A DNA stretch of 64,000 nt from Methanosarcina sp. UBA5 (GTDB lineage: Archaea > Halobacteriota > Methanosarcinia > Methanosarcinales > Methanosarcinaceae), in assembly GCF_002505485.1 (NCBI RefSeq), contig NZ_DAVG01000076.1:7976-71975 (forward strand). The letters run 5' to 3'. The notes beneath the pieces were generated by a model that saw nothing but the letters and a program-made list of their open reading frames with translations, was not told the origin of the DNA and did no database searches. Position 1 is the stretch's first letter. Each line of letters starts with the position of its first letter. The position numbers and the translations under genes were made by a program. This document shows positions 52,555 through 62,000 of the stretch, in pieces.

Positions 52555-52689
52555 ATGTTAAACCTCTTATAAGAATTACATACACTGTTATAAAAATTTA
52601 TGGTGTTTGAGGTAGAATGACATCAGAAAACTAAACCTTTTTTTCTTTGGAGCTATTTGATGCAATTAATAAGAACAGCAATTCATGCC

Positions 52690-52760
52690 TTTCAATTCAA
52701 TTAAAGTATATTTTTCCTGCCGGCTGTCTGCTGGAATCCTTCCCGAAAATGTTTGCTTAA
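52690..52760 (+). repeat. 205-bp intergenic repeat, copy 19 (5' part)
   Basis: TTTCAATTCAATTAAAGTATATTTTTCC, GCCGGCTGTCTGCTGGAATCC and TTCCCGAAAATGTTTGCTTAA. The last copy seen; the hairpin half is absent. Confidence 0.75.
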
Positions 52761-52864
52761 CACAAACAAAAATAGTACATAGTGAAAGTATATTCCTTTA
52801 TTAGTGAAATTAGAAATAGAATGAAACAGTTATAAAATATTAAGTTAATTTGTAAGAGATCTAT

Positions 52865-53197
52865 ATGAATTCCTTTACAGATTTACATAATCTTCTTAAT
52901 ACTCAACCATATAAATTTGGGATCTGTATTTCAACGCTCATATTTCTGTCTTCATTTGCATCCAATTTATTTAATACTGACATAAGTAAACTTAGATTTA
53001 CTTCTTTTCTAATTATGATATACGGAGTAGGCATCTGGATTTACGATAACCAGGTTAAGGCATCTTTGAAAGATGACGTTTACAATGAATTTTATGGCAC
53101 ACAAGAAGCTGATTTGCAGTATGAAAAGTCTAGGCTAAATTTGAATATTTTTTATTTTTTTCTTTCCATATTTACTATATTTATCATATTCACATAA
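52865..53197 (+). CDS. Small membrane protein (110 aa)
   Basis: It has three predicted membrane segments: FGICISTLIFLSSFASNLF, FTSFLIMIYGVGIWIY and IFYFFLSIFTIFIIFT at the C-terminus, with a charged acidic loop (KDDVYNEFYGTQEADLQYEK) between the second and third. AAGAGAT lies just before the ATG. It converges with the DUF5677 gene. Not recognised; membrane partners are common in defence loci, but nothing specific shows a link. Confidence 0.6.
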   Translation: MNSFTDLHNLLNTQPYKFGICISTLIFLSSFASNLFNTDISKLRFTSFLIMIYGVGIWIYDNQVKASLKDDVYNEFYGTQEADLQYEKSRLNLNIFYFFLSIFTIFIIFT

Positions 53198-53256
53198 ATC
53201 TCAAACCGTACACAAAATGTTTCTTTTTTGTTGAAGGGCTGTTTAAGATCTAATGT

Positions 53257-54285
53257 TTAAATAGGAAGAGCTTTCCCCTCAGTCTGCTCTTCAATAAATT
53301 TATGTGCTTCAAGAAAAGCTTCGTTAATTTCATTTACTAACATCGATGTTGCCTGTAAAATGATTAAATTTTCTACAGTTGGTCTAGAAGTTATAAGAAT
53401 TGTATTAATTAGATTTAATGATACAGCCGTACCTGACCCTGGATCCGCTAATCCTGAATCACTTGGTCCTGCAAGTAAGATTTTTTCTTCGTCTGCTTTA
53501 GATAGTCCTATGTTGAAAAAAGTTCCATTTGGTTCTGCATGAACAGCGTTACTAGCCATCTTATAGTAAGGACGCATGTGTTCACTACCAACAGCTTTTT
53601 CAATATCAGTAAACTTTGGCCTAGGTTTGTTGAGCTCTTTTGAAGCCCATCCATAGAGATGCTCAAAAGATTCTCCGTATTTTTTAATAAGGAAATTTTT
53701 TAAATTGATGGCATTTTCTTCTTCCTCTTCTTGCAGTGGTTCATAATGCAGCTTCGCTGCATATTTTTTATATTGTGTCATTGCATAATAAGTTTCTATA
53801 CCTCTGTAATCGAGATACCTCTCTACAACTTCATTACCATGTTCTTTTATGAACAACGCAGTAATTGCAATTTCATGAAGGCTGCGCCATCTGGCATGTG
53901 CACCGGATGAATATCCATGCTTCATTAGTATAGCAATTTCATGACTTACGAGACAAGCTTTAGCATGAAGTCGGGTTAATGCCAAAAATACATGGTCGCT
54001 TTCTTTTTCCGCAGGCGTTCTCATTTCCTTGTTAAATTTCGATCCCATTTGTCGCGAATATATCAAAAGTAAATCAAGTAAATCCAGAGGCTTTTTCCAA
54101 AAATTATTTACTCTTTTCTTAAAATTCTCGATTTCTTCATTATTTCCTTGCAAGGTGTCTGAGGCATTATTTATAATCTCTTCATGAGACTGGTTTATTG
54201 CTTCCTTAACCTCTGAGGGAATATTAAATCGGTCTAAATAATCCTGGTTTTCCTTGTTATTTGTATAACTACCATCAGTTTTCAT
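53257..54285 (-). CDS. DUF5677-family protein
   Basis: A helical protein of 342 residues. The central region KACLVSHEIAILMKHGYSSG, AHARWRSLHEIAITALFIKE, HGNEVVERYLDYRGIETYYA and the later YYKMASNAVHAEPNGTFFNI match DUF5677 as I know it, a family of uncharacterised helical proteins often found beside defence or mobile genes. The conserved R-W-R-S-L-H-E and N-A-V-H-A words suggest a catalytic or ligand site. The start is ATG 54285; the frame is open to TTG 54315, 10 nt from the upstream gene. Same strand and closely spaced to the HEAT-nucleosidase gene, so probably one operon. Confidence 0.75.
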   Translation of the reverse strand: MKTDGSYTNNKENQDYLDRFNIPSEVKEAINQSHEEIINNASDTLQGNNEEIENFKKRVNNFWKKPLDLLDLLLIYSRQMGSKFNKEMRTPAEKESDHVFLALTRLHAKACLVSHEIAILMKHGYSSGAHARWRSLHEIAITALFIKEHGNEVVERYLDYRGIETYYAMTQYKKYAAKLHYEPLQEEEEENAINLKNFLIKKYGESFEHLYGWASKELNKPRPKFTDIEKAVGSEHMRPYYKMASNAVHAEPNGTFFNIGLSKADEEKILLAGPSDSGLADPGSGTAVSLNLINTILITSRPTVENLIILQATSMLVNEINEAFLEAHKFIEEQTEGKALPI

Positions 54286-54325
54286 GTTGTGAGTACTTCC
54301 TTCAGCAATTACCAAAACTCAGATT

Positions 54326-57025
54326 TTATGGCATCGATTCAATCAAAGCCCTTGTATAAGCCGCAGCAACAACAGCCGCATACTGCTGCCATTCGTCATT
54401 TTTGTGTGAATCACAATAATCGCAGATACCTCTTACAACCAGATATCCAACTTCATGATTCCATGTCGCATCAGCGATACCTGAAGCCTCCATTTCAATA
54501 GCTTTGACACCGAATTTGTCTCTTAATTTGTCTCTTGCTTTTGGATCTTTCTGAAGTATATTTGCAGAAGCGATTGGTCCGATAAAGACGCGAGGCTGTC
54601 CTTTTATCCTTTTGGGATCGTTGGGATGTTTTATTATCTCTTCTTGGCTGTCAGAACAATACAGAATATCTTTATCTTCAGATGGGCGAATGGTTTTGAT
54701 TATAGAAAGAGCTTGATCGATATATTTTTCCCATGGGCGATCTCCAAGAATTTCTTCAGCTTCAAGACATTTTACTGCCTCCAACAAACTTGCACTCGGA
54801 GGTCTTGGAAGGTTTCTATGTGTGATATCATGAATTTCCTGCTTTATTAAGTCATACTGGATAACCCCATTTTCGTTTGATACAACTATATCTCCCAGAC
54901 GAACATGATCATCAACTTTATCTGGATTTGGAACTCCTCCGGCTATGCCAACCATGATGATTGATTTTACGTTCGGGAAGTGCTCTAGAAGAAGAGATGC
55001 TCTTGTTGCAGCAATATTATTTCCCATGCCTGCATTTGCCAAAACTAAGCTGTGTTTATTTCCTTTTTCAGTAGGTATTTCTCCTAAGCAATACCTTCGG
55101 CTTGCTCCAGGGCCCGGGACTTTATACTTGTCCTTTTTATTTTCCAGTAAAATACTAACTGCCGCATACTCTTTCGGTAAGGCAGTAATGATTCCAATTG
55201 TGGGCTTCATTCTTTCGGGATCAATCATAATTTTAGGTAATTCTTCAAAAAGATTCCGAATATTTCGTAGTAGTAAATTAAGGTCTTTTTTGTCTTCGAT
55301 TTCTTTTATTTTTTCAAAAATATGTTCGTTCTCTGGGAATCTTGGAACGCTTGACTTCATATAGATAAGCAAATCCTCTGCATCAAGTGCTATTTCTTCT
55401 TCAGTACCAGCTTTCCATCCTTGCACTTTTCTATTAGCAACGCATGCAATTTCTTGTGTTGGAGTACCTTGAGAGGCCTGACATGCAGTTTTTGCTTTTT
55501 CCCGAATTTCTTCGAGAAGGAAGTTTAATTTTCTATTAAGAATAGGAAGCCCTCTTCTCAGTACTTCTGTCGCATAAGGAGAGATTTGTTTAGTTTCAGA
55601 CATTAAATCTGTAGCCCGCTCACAGTATTCCATGTAATGGCTGAGATCTTCTTTATTGTCCTCTAGGCTTCTATTCTCAAGGCTTTGGACTTCCTCTAAT
55701 GCTTTTGCTAGATTATCTACAGCTTCAAAAAGTAATTCTTTGTTTTTTGACCTTTTAACTGCGCTTCTAGCCTCTGTAAGATATTTAGCAACTTCATCTT
55801 TCGCCTGCTGATTTTCGTCGGAAATTATTGTATAGAATGAACGATAGAATGGCAGGCAAAACTGTGATGGATTAAAAAGAGTAGATTCCTGTGACGTTTT
55901 TTCGAAAAATTTTATAGCCTGCTCAAACTCTCTCCTGTAATCAATTTCATTCTCTGCTTGGGAAGCTTTAAATATAGAAATTTTCCCTAGACAGTAGTAA
56001 GCGTTTCTCCTCACACCAATATCTTCATCACTCGTGAGTTCTATCAACTCTTCCCAAAATTGTCGTTGATCTGGAAGTTGAGAATAAACAGAACTAAGAA
56101 TAGATGCGACAGTTGCTTTTACATTTCTATCCTTATTCCTAATACAGTTACGTAAATCTTGACTAAGCCTTTGTTTATCTGGAATCAAACGAAAAGCAGA
56201 AACTAAAGCATAAGCTACCTGGTTTCTCACATCTATATCTTTATGTGCTGAGAGAGTGAGAAGATCTTCCCAAGCTGCTTCCTTATTGTCCACCATCAAA
56301 ATAGCAGATTTTAAGACATTTGCTACAACTCTTCTTACTTGATAATCTCCAGAAGTAACTTTAATTAGGTCGTTCCACGCTTTTTGTTTATCTGGAACAT
56401 ACGAAAAATTATTTACTAGTCCATTAGCGGCAATTGTTTTAACTTGACTGTCTATATCAAAAGAGAACTTAACTAGAGACTCCCAAACTTTTTGTTTATC
56501 TGGAGCTAATGTATAATTAGAGACAACTGCATTTAAAGCAGCTTTTTTAACTTGGATATTTTTATCGTGGATTAATTTGATTAGATCTTCCCAAGCTTTA
56601 TGTTTATCACAAACATTTGGAAAAATATAATAAATATTGCTCGCAGAAATTGTTTTTACTTCAATCTCCTCATACTTTATGAGTCGAATAAGATATTCCC
56701 AAGCTTTATTTTTATCTTCACGACTGACAATATTTAAACAAAGAATTTTGGCCGCAGTACGCAAACTATTCTTATTTGTAGTTCTTGTAAATCGTAATAA
56801 ATCTGCCCAAGCTTTTTCTTTATCTGGTGAATTTGAAAAAATAGCAATCATAGAGATTTTTACTGTTTCTTCTGCTTTACTTTCCTTAAAATCAACTAAT
56901 TTAGTTATATCTAACCATGCTTTCTCCTTATCAGGGACAAGTGGAAAAGCCAAACTAAATATTAATGGCATGCACGATGTTACTCTATAATCTTCGTTGA
57001 TCAACAGTTTTGCCGTTAGTGCCAC
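54326..57025 (-). CDS. HEAT-like-repeat protein fused to a PNP/MTAN-type nucleosidase domain
   Basis: An 899-codon frame. Residues 1 to about 360 are nine helical repeats of about 39 residues marked by PDKxKAWxDLIKL (for example PDKEKAWADLLRFT, CDKHKAWEDLIKLI, PDKQKAWNDLIKVT). About 360-590 is a coiled, charged linker. About 625-899 is a phosphorylase-superfamily nucleosidase: IGIITALPKEYAAVSILLEN, LANAGMGNNIAATRASLLLE, SIIMVGIAGGVPNPDKVDDH, the active-site Glu in AIEMEASGIADA and Asp in VVRGICDYCDSHKNDEWQQY. Similar fusions of repeat sensors to nucleosidases occur in anti-phage and eukaryotic-like signalling proteins. The frame opens at GTG 57025 inside a repeat; the true 5' end lies upstream out of frame. 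Confidence 0.85.
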   Translation of the reverse strand: MALTAKLLINEDYRVTSCMPLIFSLAFPLVPDKEKAWLDITKLVDFKESKAEETVKISMIAIFSNSPDKEKAWADLLRFTRTTNKNSLRTAAKILCLNIVSREDKNKAWEYLIRLIKYEEIEVKTISASNIYYIFPNVCDKHKAWEDLIKLIHDKNIQVKKAALNAVVSNYTLAPDKQKVWESLVKFSFDIDSQVKTIAANGLVNNFSYVPDKQKAWNDLIKVTSGDYQVRRVVANVLKSAILMVDNKEAAWEDLLTLSAHKDIDVRNQVAYALVSAFRLIPDKQRLSQDLRNCIRNKDRNVKATVASILSSVYSQLPDQRQFWEELIELTSDEDIGVRRNAYYCLGKISIFKASQAENEIDYRREFEQAIKFFEKTSQESTLFNPSQFCLPFYRSFYTIISDENQQAKDEVAKYLTEARSAVKRSKNKELLFEAVDNLAKALEEVQSLENRSLEDNKEDLSHYMEYCERATDLMSETKQISPYATEVLRRGLPILNRKLNFLLEEIREKAKTACQASQGTPTQEIACVANRKVQGWKAGTEEEIALDAEDLLIYMKSSVPRFPENEHIFEKIKEIEDKKDLNLLLRNIRNLFEELPKIMIDPERMKPTIGIITALPKEYAAVSILLENKKDKYKVPGPGASRRYCLGEIPTEKGNKHSLVLANAGMGNNIAATRASLLLEHFPNVKSIIMVGIAGGVPNPDKVDDHVRLGDIVVSNENGVIQYDLIKQEIHDITHRNLPRPPSASLLEAVKCLEAEEILGDRPWEKYIDQALSIIKTIRPSEDKDILYCSDSQEEIIKHPNDPKRIKGQPRVFIGPIASANILQKDPKARDKLRDKFGVKAIEMEASGIADATWNHEVGYLVVRGICDYCDSHKNDEWQQYAAVVAAAYTRALIESMP

Positions 57026-57156
57026 TAATTCTTCCCACGCCGTTTGTCAAGAACTTGAGGAAAAAGTCGAATAACATTACGTCTTGCACCAGGAGCATGT
57101 TCACAATACGCAATTTCAAATGTTTCCAATGAACGTTTCCAATTTTCGTCATTCAT
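57025..57156 (-). pseudogene. Frameshifted 5' end of the HEAT-nucleosidase gene
   Basis: ATG 57156 opens MNDENWKRSLETFEIAYCEH then ARRNVIRLFPQVLDK, which is the first repeat of the protein and should continue ..DKQTAWEELVAL. Instead the frame reads DKRRGKN and stops (TAG 57027-57025). The expected ACAAACAAACGG is ACAAACGG near 57041-57048, so loss of one CAAA unit of a two-unit repeat explains the shift. GGTGGAG lies 13 nt upstream of the ATG. Confidence 0.75.
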
Positions 57157-57471
57157 GAATTATAAAAATCTCCACCACTTGTCACTAACTCTAAAAACTT
57201 ATAATTTAAAAAAGTTTCTATATAAAAACTCTATATAAATAAATTAGATTTTAAAAGCCAATTTTTTACGAAAGGCCCGTGCTTCGCACGGTGACAATAA
57301 CGGTTTAAGACAGCTACTACTGCACTCTGAAAAAGCTAAATCCATCAATTACTCTGGAACTATGGAAAAAAGAAATAATTGAAACTCCAAAAATAGACAG
57401 AAATAAGTCAAAAAGAGAATAATTGTCCTGCCTACTGAAAAAACAGGCAGGAAAAGAAATAAAATTCAAAT
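57157..57471. other. Spacer between argG and the HEAT-nucleosidase gene
   Basis: Holds a hairpin CCGTGCTTCGCACGG (57279-57293) and TATA-like CTATATAAAAACTCTATATAAATA at 57217-57241, which on the minus strand (TATTTATATAGAG) fits the promoter of the HEAT-nucleosidase gene. No gene. Confidence 0.5.
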
Positions 57472-58659
57472 TCACTGCTTATCCATTACCTTCCTGTACA
57501 TCCTCGCCTGGAACCCGTGATACTTCGCAAACCCTTCTGCATCCTTCTGGTCAATGGTCTGGCTGTCAAACGAAACCAGATCTTCAGAATAGAGCGCATT
57601 CGGCGAGCTGCGGGCAAGGATAGTAAGTGCGCCTTTGTAGAGCCTGACTTTCACCGTACCTGTAACCCTTTCCTGGGACTTGTCGATAAAGGCGTTCAGG
57701 TCGGCATAAAGTGGCTCGTCCACAAGACCGTAATAGGCAAGTTCGGACCACTGGTCGTCGACGATTTTCTTGAACTTGAGTTCGCTTCGGGTCAGCACGA
57801 GTTTCTCAAGGTCGGCGTGGGCTGCAAGGAGAACGGTTGCAGCCGGGTGCTCGTAGTTCTCTCGGGCTTTTAAGCCGAGCACGCGGTCTTCGATCATGTC
57901 GGTTCTGCCAACGCCGTTTTCGCCTGCAATTTCATTCATTTTCTTCACAAGGGCGTAGCCGCCGAGCTTTTCGCCATTAAGTGAAACCGGGACTCCTGCT
58001 TCAAAGCCGATGTCAACAATCCTGGGCTGGTCAGGGGCTTTTTCAGGTGAAGTTGTCCACTCGTAAATCTCTTCCGGCGGGACAAAAGAGGGGTCTTCAA
58101 GCCTGCCGCCTTCGATGCTGCGGCTCCATATGTTTTCGTCAACGCTCCAGGGCTTGGATTTTGTGACTTCCACCGGGATTCCGTGCTCTTTTGCGTAGTC
58201 GATTTCCCACTCGCGGGTCAGGTTCATTTCCCGCATCGGGGCGATAACGTCGAGGTCGGTTTGGCGGAAAACTGCTTCGAAACGGAGCTGGTCATTGCCT
58301 TTTCCTGTGCAACCGTGCGCAAGGGCGATTGCCCCTTCTTTTTTGGCAGCTTCAACCACTTTTTTCGCGATCAGGGGACGGGCAATTGAAGTTCCCATTA
58401 CATAGCCCTCGTAGCTTCCGTTGGCTTTGATAAGGGGGAAGACGTAATCTTTTACGAACTCTTCCTTTGCATCGATCGTGTAATGCTTGTTGCTGATCTT
58501 CTCGGCTTTTGCGTCTGCCCGCTTGATTTCCTCTTCAGGCTGACCGACATCGACTGAAATCGTAACTACTTCGTCGTATCCGTACTTTTCCTTAAGGATG
58601 GGAATGCACACCGAGGTGTCAAGCCCTCCTGAATATGCAAGTGCAACTTTCTTTGCCAT
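57472..58659 (-). CDS. argG: Argininosuccinate synthase
   Basis: Joins citrulline and aspartate with ATP to argininosuccinate, the second-last step of arginine synthesis. The 395-residue protein begins with the ATP pyrophosphatase P-loop KKVALAYSGGLDTSVCIPIL. It then shows VVTISVDVGQPEEE, AHGCTGKGNDQLRFE (citrulline/aspartate site) and ENIWSRSIEGGRLEDP. The start is ATG 58659 (MAKKVALAYSGG); the frame is open to 58746, but that extension is not conserved-looking. Downstream of carAB on the same strand, separated by 424 bp. Both supply carbamoyl-phosphate-derived arginine. Confidence 0.96.
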   Translation of the reverse strand: MAKKVALAYSGGLDTSVCIPILKEKYGYDEVVTISVDVGQPEEEIKRADAKAEKISNKHYTIDAKEEFVKDYVFPLIKANGSYEGYVMGTSIARPLIAKKVVEAAKKEGAIALAHGCTGKGNDQLRFEAVFRQTDLDVIAPMREMNLTREWEIDYAKEHGIPVEVTKSKPWSVDENIWSRSIEGGRLEDPSFVPPEEIYEWTTSPEKAPDQPRIVDIGFEAGVPVSLNGEKLGGYALVKKMNEIAGENGVGRTDMIEDRVLGLKARENYEHPAATVLLAAHADLEKLVLTRSELKFKKIVDDQWSELAYYGLVDEPLYADLNAFIDKSQERVTGTVKVRLYKGALTILARSSPNALYSEDLVSFDSQTIDQKDAEGFAKYHGFQARMYRKVMDKQ

Positions 58660-58748
58660 GCTTTTACTACCCCTTGTTAGCGGATATGTGATAAGAATCA
58701 AAATGGTTGACATGCCATCTAGTGACACGCTAATGGATTGATACATTG

Positions 58749-58828
58749 TAGATTGATTCGTTAATAGATTGATTCGTTAATAGATTGATTTGTAATAGAT
58801 GGTATGTTAATAGATTTACGTGTTAGCG
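58749..58828. repeat. 16-bp tandem repeat upstream of argG
   Basis: Five decaying units of TAGATTGATTCGTTAA (58749-58764, 58765-58780, then shorter units to about 58828). It lies 90 bp before the argG start, overlapping where the promoter should be. The rest of 58829-59083 holds a possible carB terminator but no gene. Confidence 0.75.
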
Positions 58829-59083
58829 AATCAGTAAGTTCAGTAGGGTAAATAAGATTAATAAGTTTAATAATTTTGGTAGCAGGATGTTTAATTCCTG
58901 TATATTTAACAGCCAGCAGCTGGTAGATTCAAAAACTAATTATGTTGCCGGAGGATGAAAAACCACCCTGCCGGCTGTGATTCACATGTAAACTTTCTGT
59001 TGACCGATGTTTTTTATTAAGCAGTACTTTTCAACAGGTACCCATAAAGAGTTACCTGCTGACAGCTCTTTTTCTTTACTTCA

Positions 59084-62000
59084 TTACTTTTCCATCTCTT
59101 TGTGGTACTCGTTGATGGATTTAATTGTAAGTTCCTCTCCCTTCTTCATAGTTTCTATGGCATCGGCTGCGGCTATTGCGGCCTGCATTGTGGTTATGTA
59201 CGGAACTTTGAAGTCAACAGCTGCCCGCCTGATCCTTGAACCGTCCCTGCGAGACTGCTTGCTTGTCGGGGTATTGATGATAAGGTCAACCTCGTCCCTG
59301 CGCATCATATCTATGACATTTGGGCTTCCGTCATGAACCTTTTTCACTACATCCATAAAGACCCCGTGCTGTGCAAGATAGTTTACAGTGCCCTGTGTGC
59401 CCATAAGTTCAAGGCCTGCTGCCTGCAGTTTCCTTGCAACGTCGACAAGTTCGGTTTTGTCTGCATTCCTTATGGAAAGGAAAACTTTTCCGGTCAGAGG
59501 TAAGACATTGTCGGCTGCAAGCTCTGCCTTATAATATGCCCTTCCGAAGTCGTAATCAACACCCATGACCTCGCCAGTGCTTTTCATCTCAGGGCCGAGG
59601 ACTGGATCTGCACCTGGTAATTTATCAAAAGGCAGAAGAACTTCCTTAATTGAGACATGCCTTGGCTTTGGTTCGTCCGTGTAGCCGAGGCTCTTTAAGC
59701 TGTGTCCTGCAATTACCTTAGCTGCAATCTTTGCAAGCGGGATTCCAACAGCTTTTGAAACAAAAGGAATTGTCCTGCTTGAACGCGGATTTGCTTCAAG
59801 CACATAGACCTTTCCGCCTTTCTCTGCCATCTGTATGTTGATTAACCCTTTGACCCTGAGGGCAAGAGCTATCTTGCGGGTATAATCCCTTACCTGGTCA
59901 AGAACCTCAGGCGAAAGAGATTGGGGTGGAATTACACAGGCCGAGTCTCCAGAGTGAACGCCTGCCTCCTCGATGTGTTCCATTATTGCGCCGATAAGTA
60001 CGTCTTTCTGGTCGCAGACTGCATCCACATCAATTTCAGAGGCTGCCTCAAGGAAATCGTCAATCAGTATTGGGTGTTCGTGAGAAACCCTAACTGCCTC
60101 TTTCATATAACGTTCAAGATCGATTTCGTCATATACGATTTCCATTGCCCGCCCGCCAAGCACGTAGGAAGGACGCACAAGAACAGGGAAGCCAATCCGC
60201 TTTGCAATCTCGATTGCCTCCTTGTGGGAAGTTGCATATCCACCTTCAGGCTGTGGAACGCCAAGCTCCTGCATAAGGAGATAAAACTTTTCCCTGTCTT
60301 CGGCAAGGTCCATGTCATCAGGATCTGTGCCCAGAATCACCGTATTAAGATCGGTCCTGCGCTTCAATTCCTGCTTGAGAGGAATTGCAAGGTTCACTGA
60401 AGTCTGCCCTCCAAACTGCACCAGGACTCCATCAGGCTTCTCACGCTCGATTACGTTCATCACATACTCAAGGGTCAGAGGTTCAAAAAAGAGCTTGTCT
60501 GAGGTATCAAAGTCTGTAGATACAGTTTCAGGATTATTATTAATGATGTGAGTCTCAATTCCTTCTTCCCGAAGCGCAGTGACTGCGTGCACAGTACAGT
60601 AGTCGAACTCGATTCCCTGTCCAATCCTGATCGGGCCTGCTCCAAGAATAAGAATCTTCTTCTTATCTGTGGCGTTTGTCTCGCAGTCGTCTTCGTAAGT
60701 AGAATAGTAATAAGGAGTAGCTGCTTCGAACTCGGCTGCGCAGGTATCCACCATCTTGAAAGTAGCTACAAGACCGGCAGCATGCCTGAGATCACTAATC
60801 TCCTGGCTGGTTTTGCCAGTCAGTTCGGCAAGACGGGTGTCTGGGAATCCCATCTTCTTTGCTTCGCGCAGAAGTTCAGGAGTGAATTCTTCTGCTCGAA
60901 TGCGCTTTTCCATATCAACGATTCTTTTTATCTTTGAGATGAAGAAGGGATTGATACTCGAAAGCTCGGCAATTTCCTTTACCGACATGCCCCTTTCAAG
61001 TGCATCAAAGATCACAAAAAGGCGTTCGCTTGTTGGAGTCTTGAGGAGAGTTTTAATTTCAGGTTCGTCCCAGTGCTTTTTACCTAGCTGATTATCGATA
61101 TCCAGAGATTTGAAAGCTTTTAACAGGGACTCTTCAATTGTCCTGCCAATTGCCATTACTTCTCCTGTACTTTTCATGGCTGTGGTAAGCGTCTTGTCTG
61201 CGGTTGTGAACTTATCAAAAGGCCACCTGGGAATCTTTGTAATTACGTAGTCCAGAGCAGGTTCAAAAGAAGCGGGAGTGCTCTTTGTAACATTGTTAAT
61301 GATCTCGTCAAGCGCCATCCCAATTGCAATCTTTGCAGTTACACGGGCAATTGGATAACCTGTAGCCTTTGATGCAAGGGCTGATGACCTTGAAACCCTT
61401 GGATTTACCTCGACCACACGGTAATCACCTTCTTTTAAGGCATACTGGATATTACATCCACCTTCTATCTTCAGGGCACGGATAATCTTGATTGAGGCGC
61501 TTCTAAGCATCTGGTGCTCTGCATCGCTCAGGGTCTGGGAAGGGGCAACAACTGCTGATTCTCCAGTATGTACGCCCATGGGGTCAATGTTTTCCATGTT
61601 ACAGATTACAATGCAGGTGTCGTTTTCATCTCTCATGACCTCATACTCGACTTCTGCCCAGCCAAGCACGCTTTCTTCGATGAGTACCTGGGAAATGCGA
61701 CTGCGCCTGAGTCCGCGTTCCGTGATTTCAAGTAGCTCTTCCTTTGTGCGTGCAATTCCGCCACCAGCTCCGCCAAGGGTGTATGCGGGGCGGACAATAA
61801 GAGGAAGACCAAGTTCCTCAACGACTGCTTCCACTTCTTTTAAGGAATTAACTGCCCTGCTTAAGGGGACCTTTTCTCCTATCCTGAGCATGGTTTCCTT
61901 AAAGAGTTCCCTGTCTTCCGTATTTTTAATGGCTTCCACGGGGGTCCCGAGAATCTGAACCCCGTATTTCTCAAAAACGCCCATTTCTGCAAGTTCACTG

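Noticed and set aside
38941..52760. 205-bp repeats as a CRISPR array
   Set aside because: Units are too long and abut each other without unique spacers of constant size, and no cas genes are present.
58660..58746. N-terminal extension of ArgG to 58746
   Set aside because: The family begins at MAKKVALAYSGG; the extra residues look unlike the protein, and part derives from the 16-bp repeat region.
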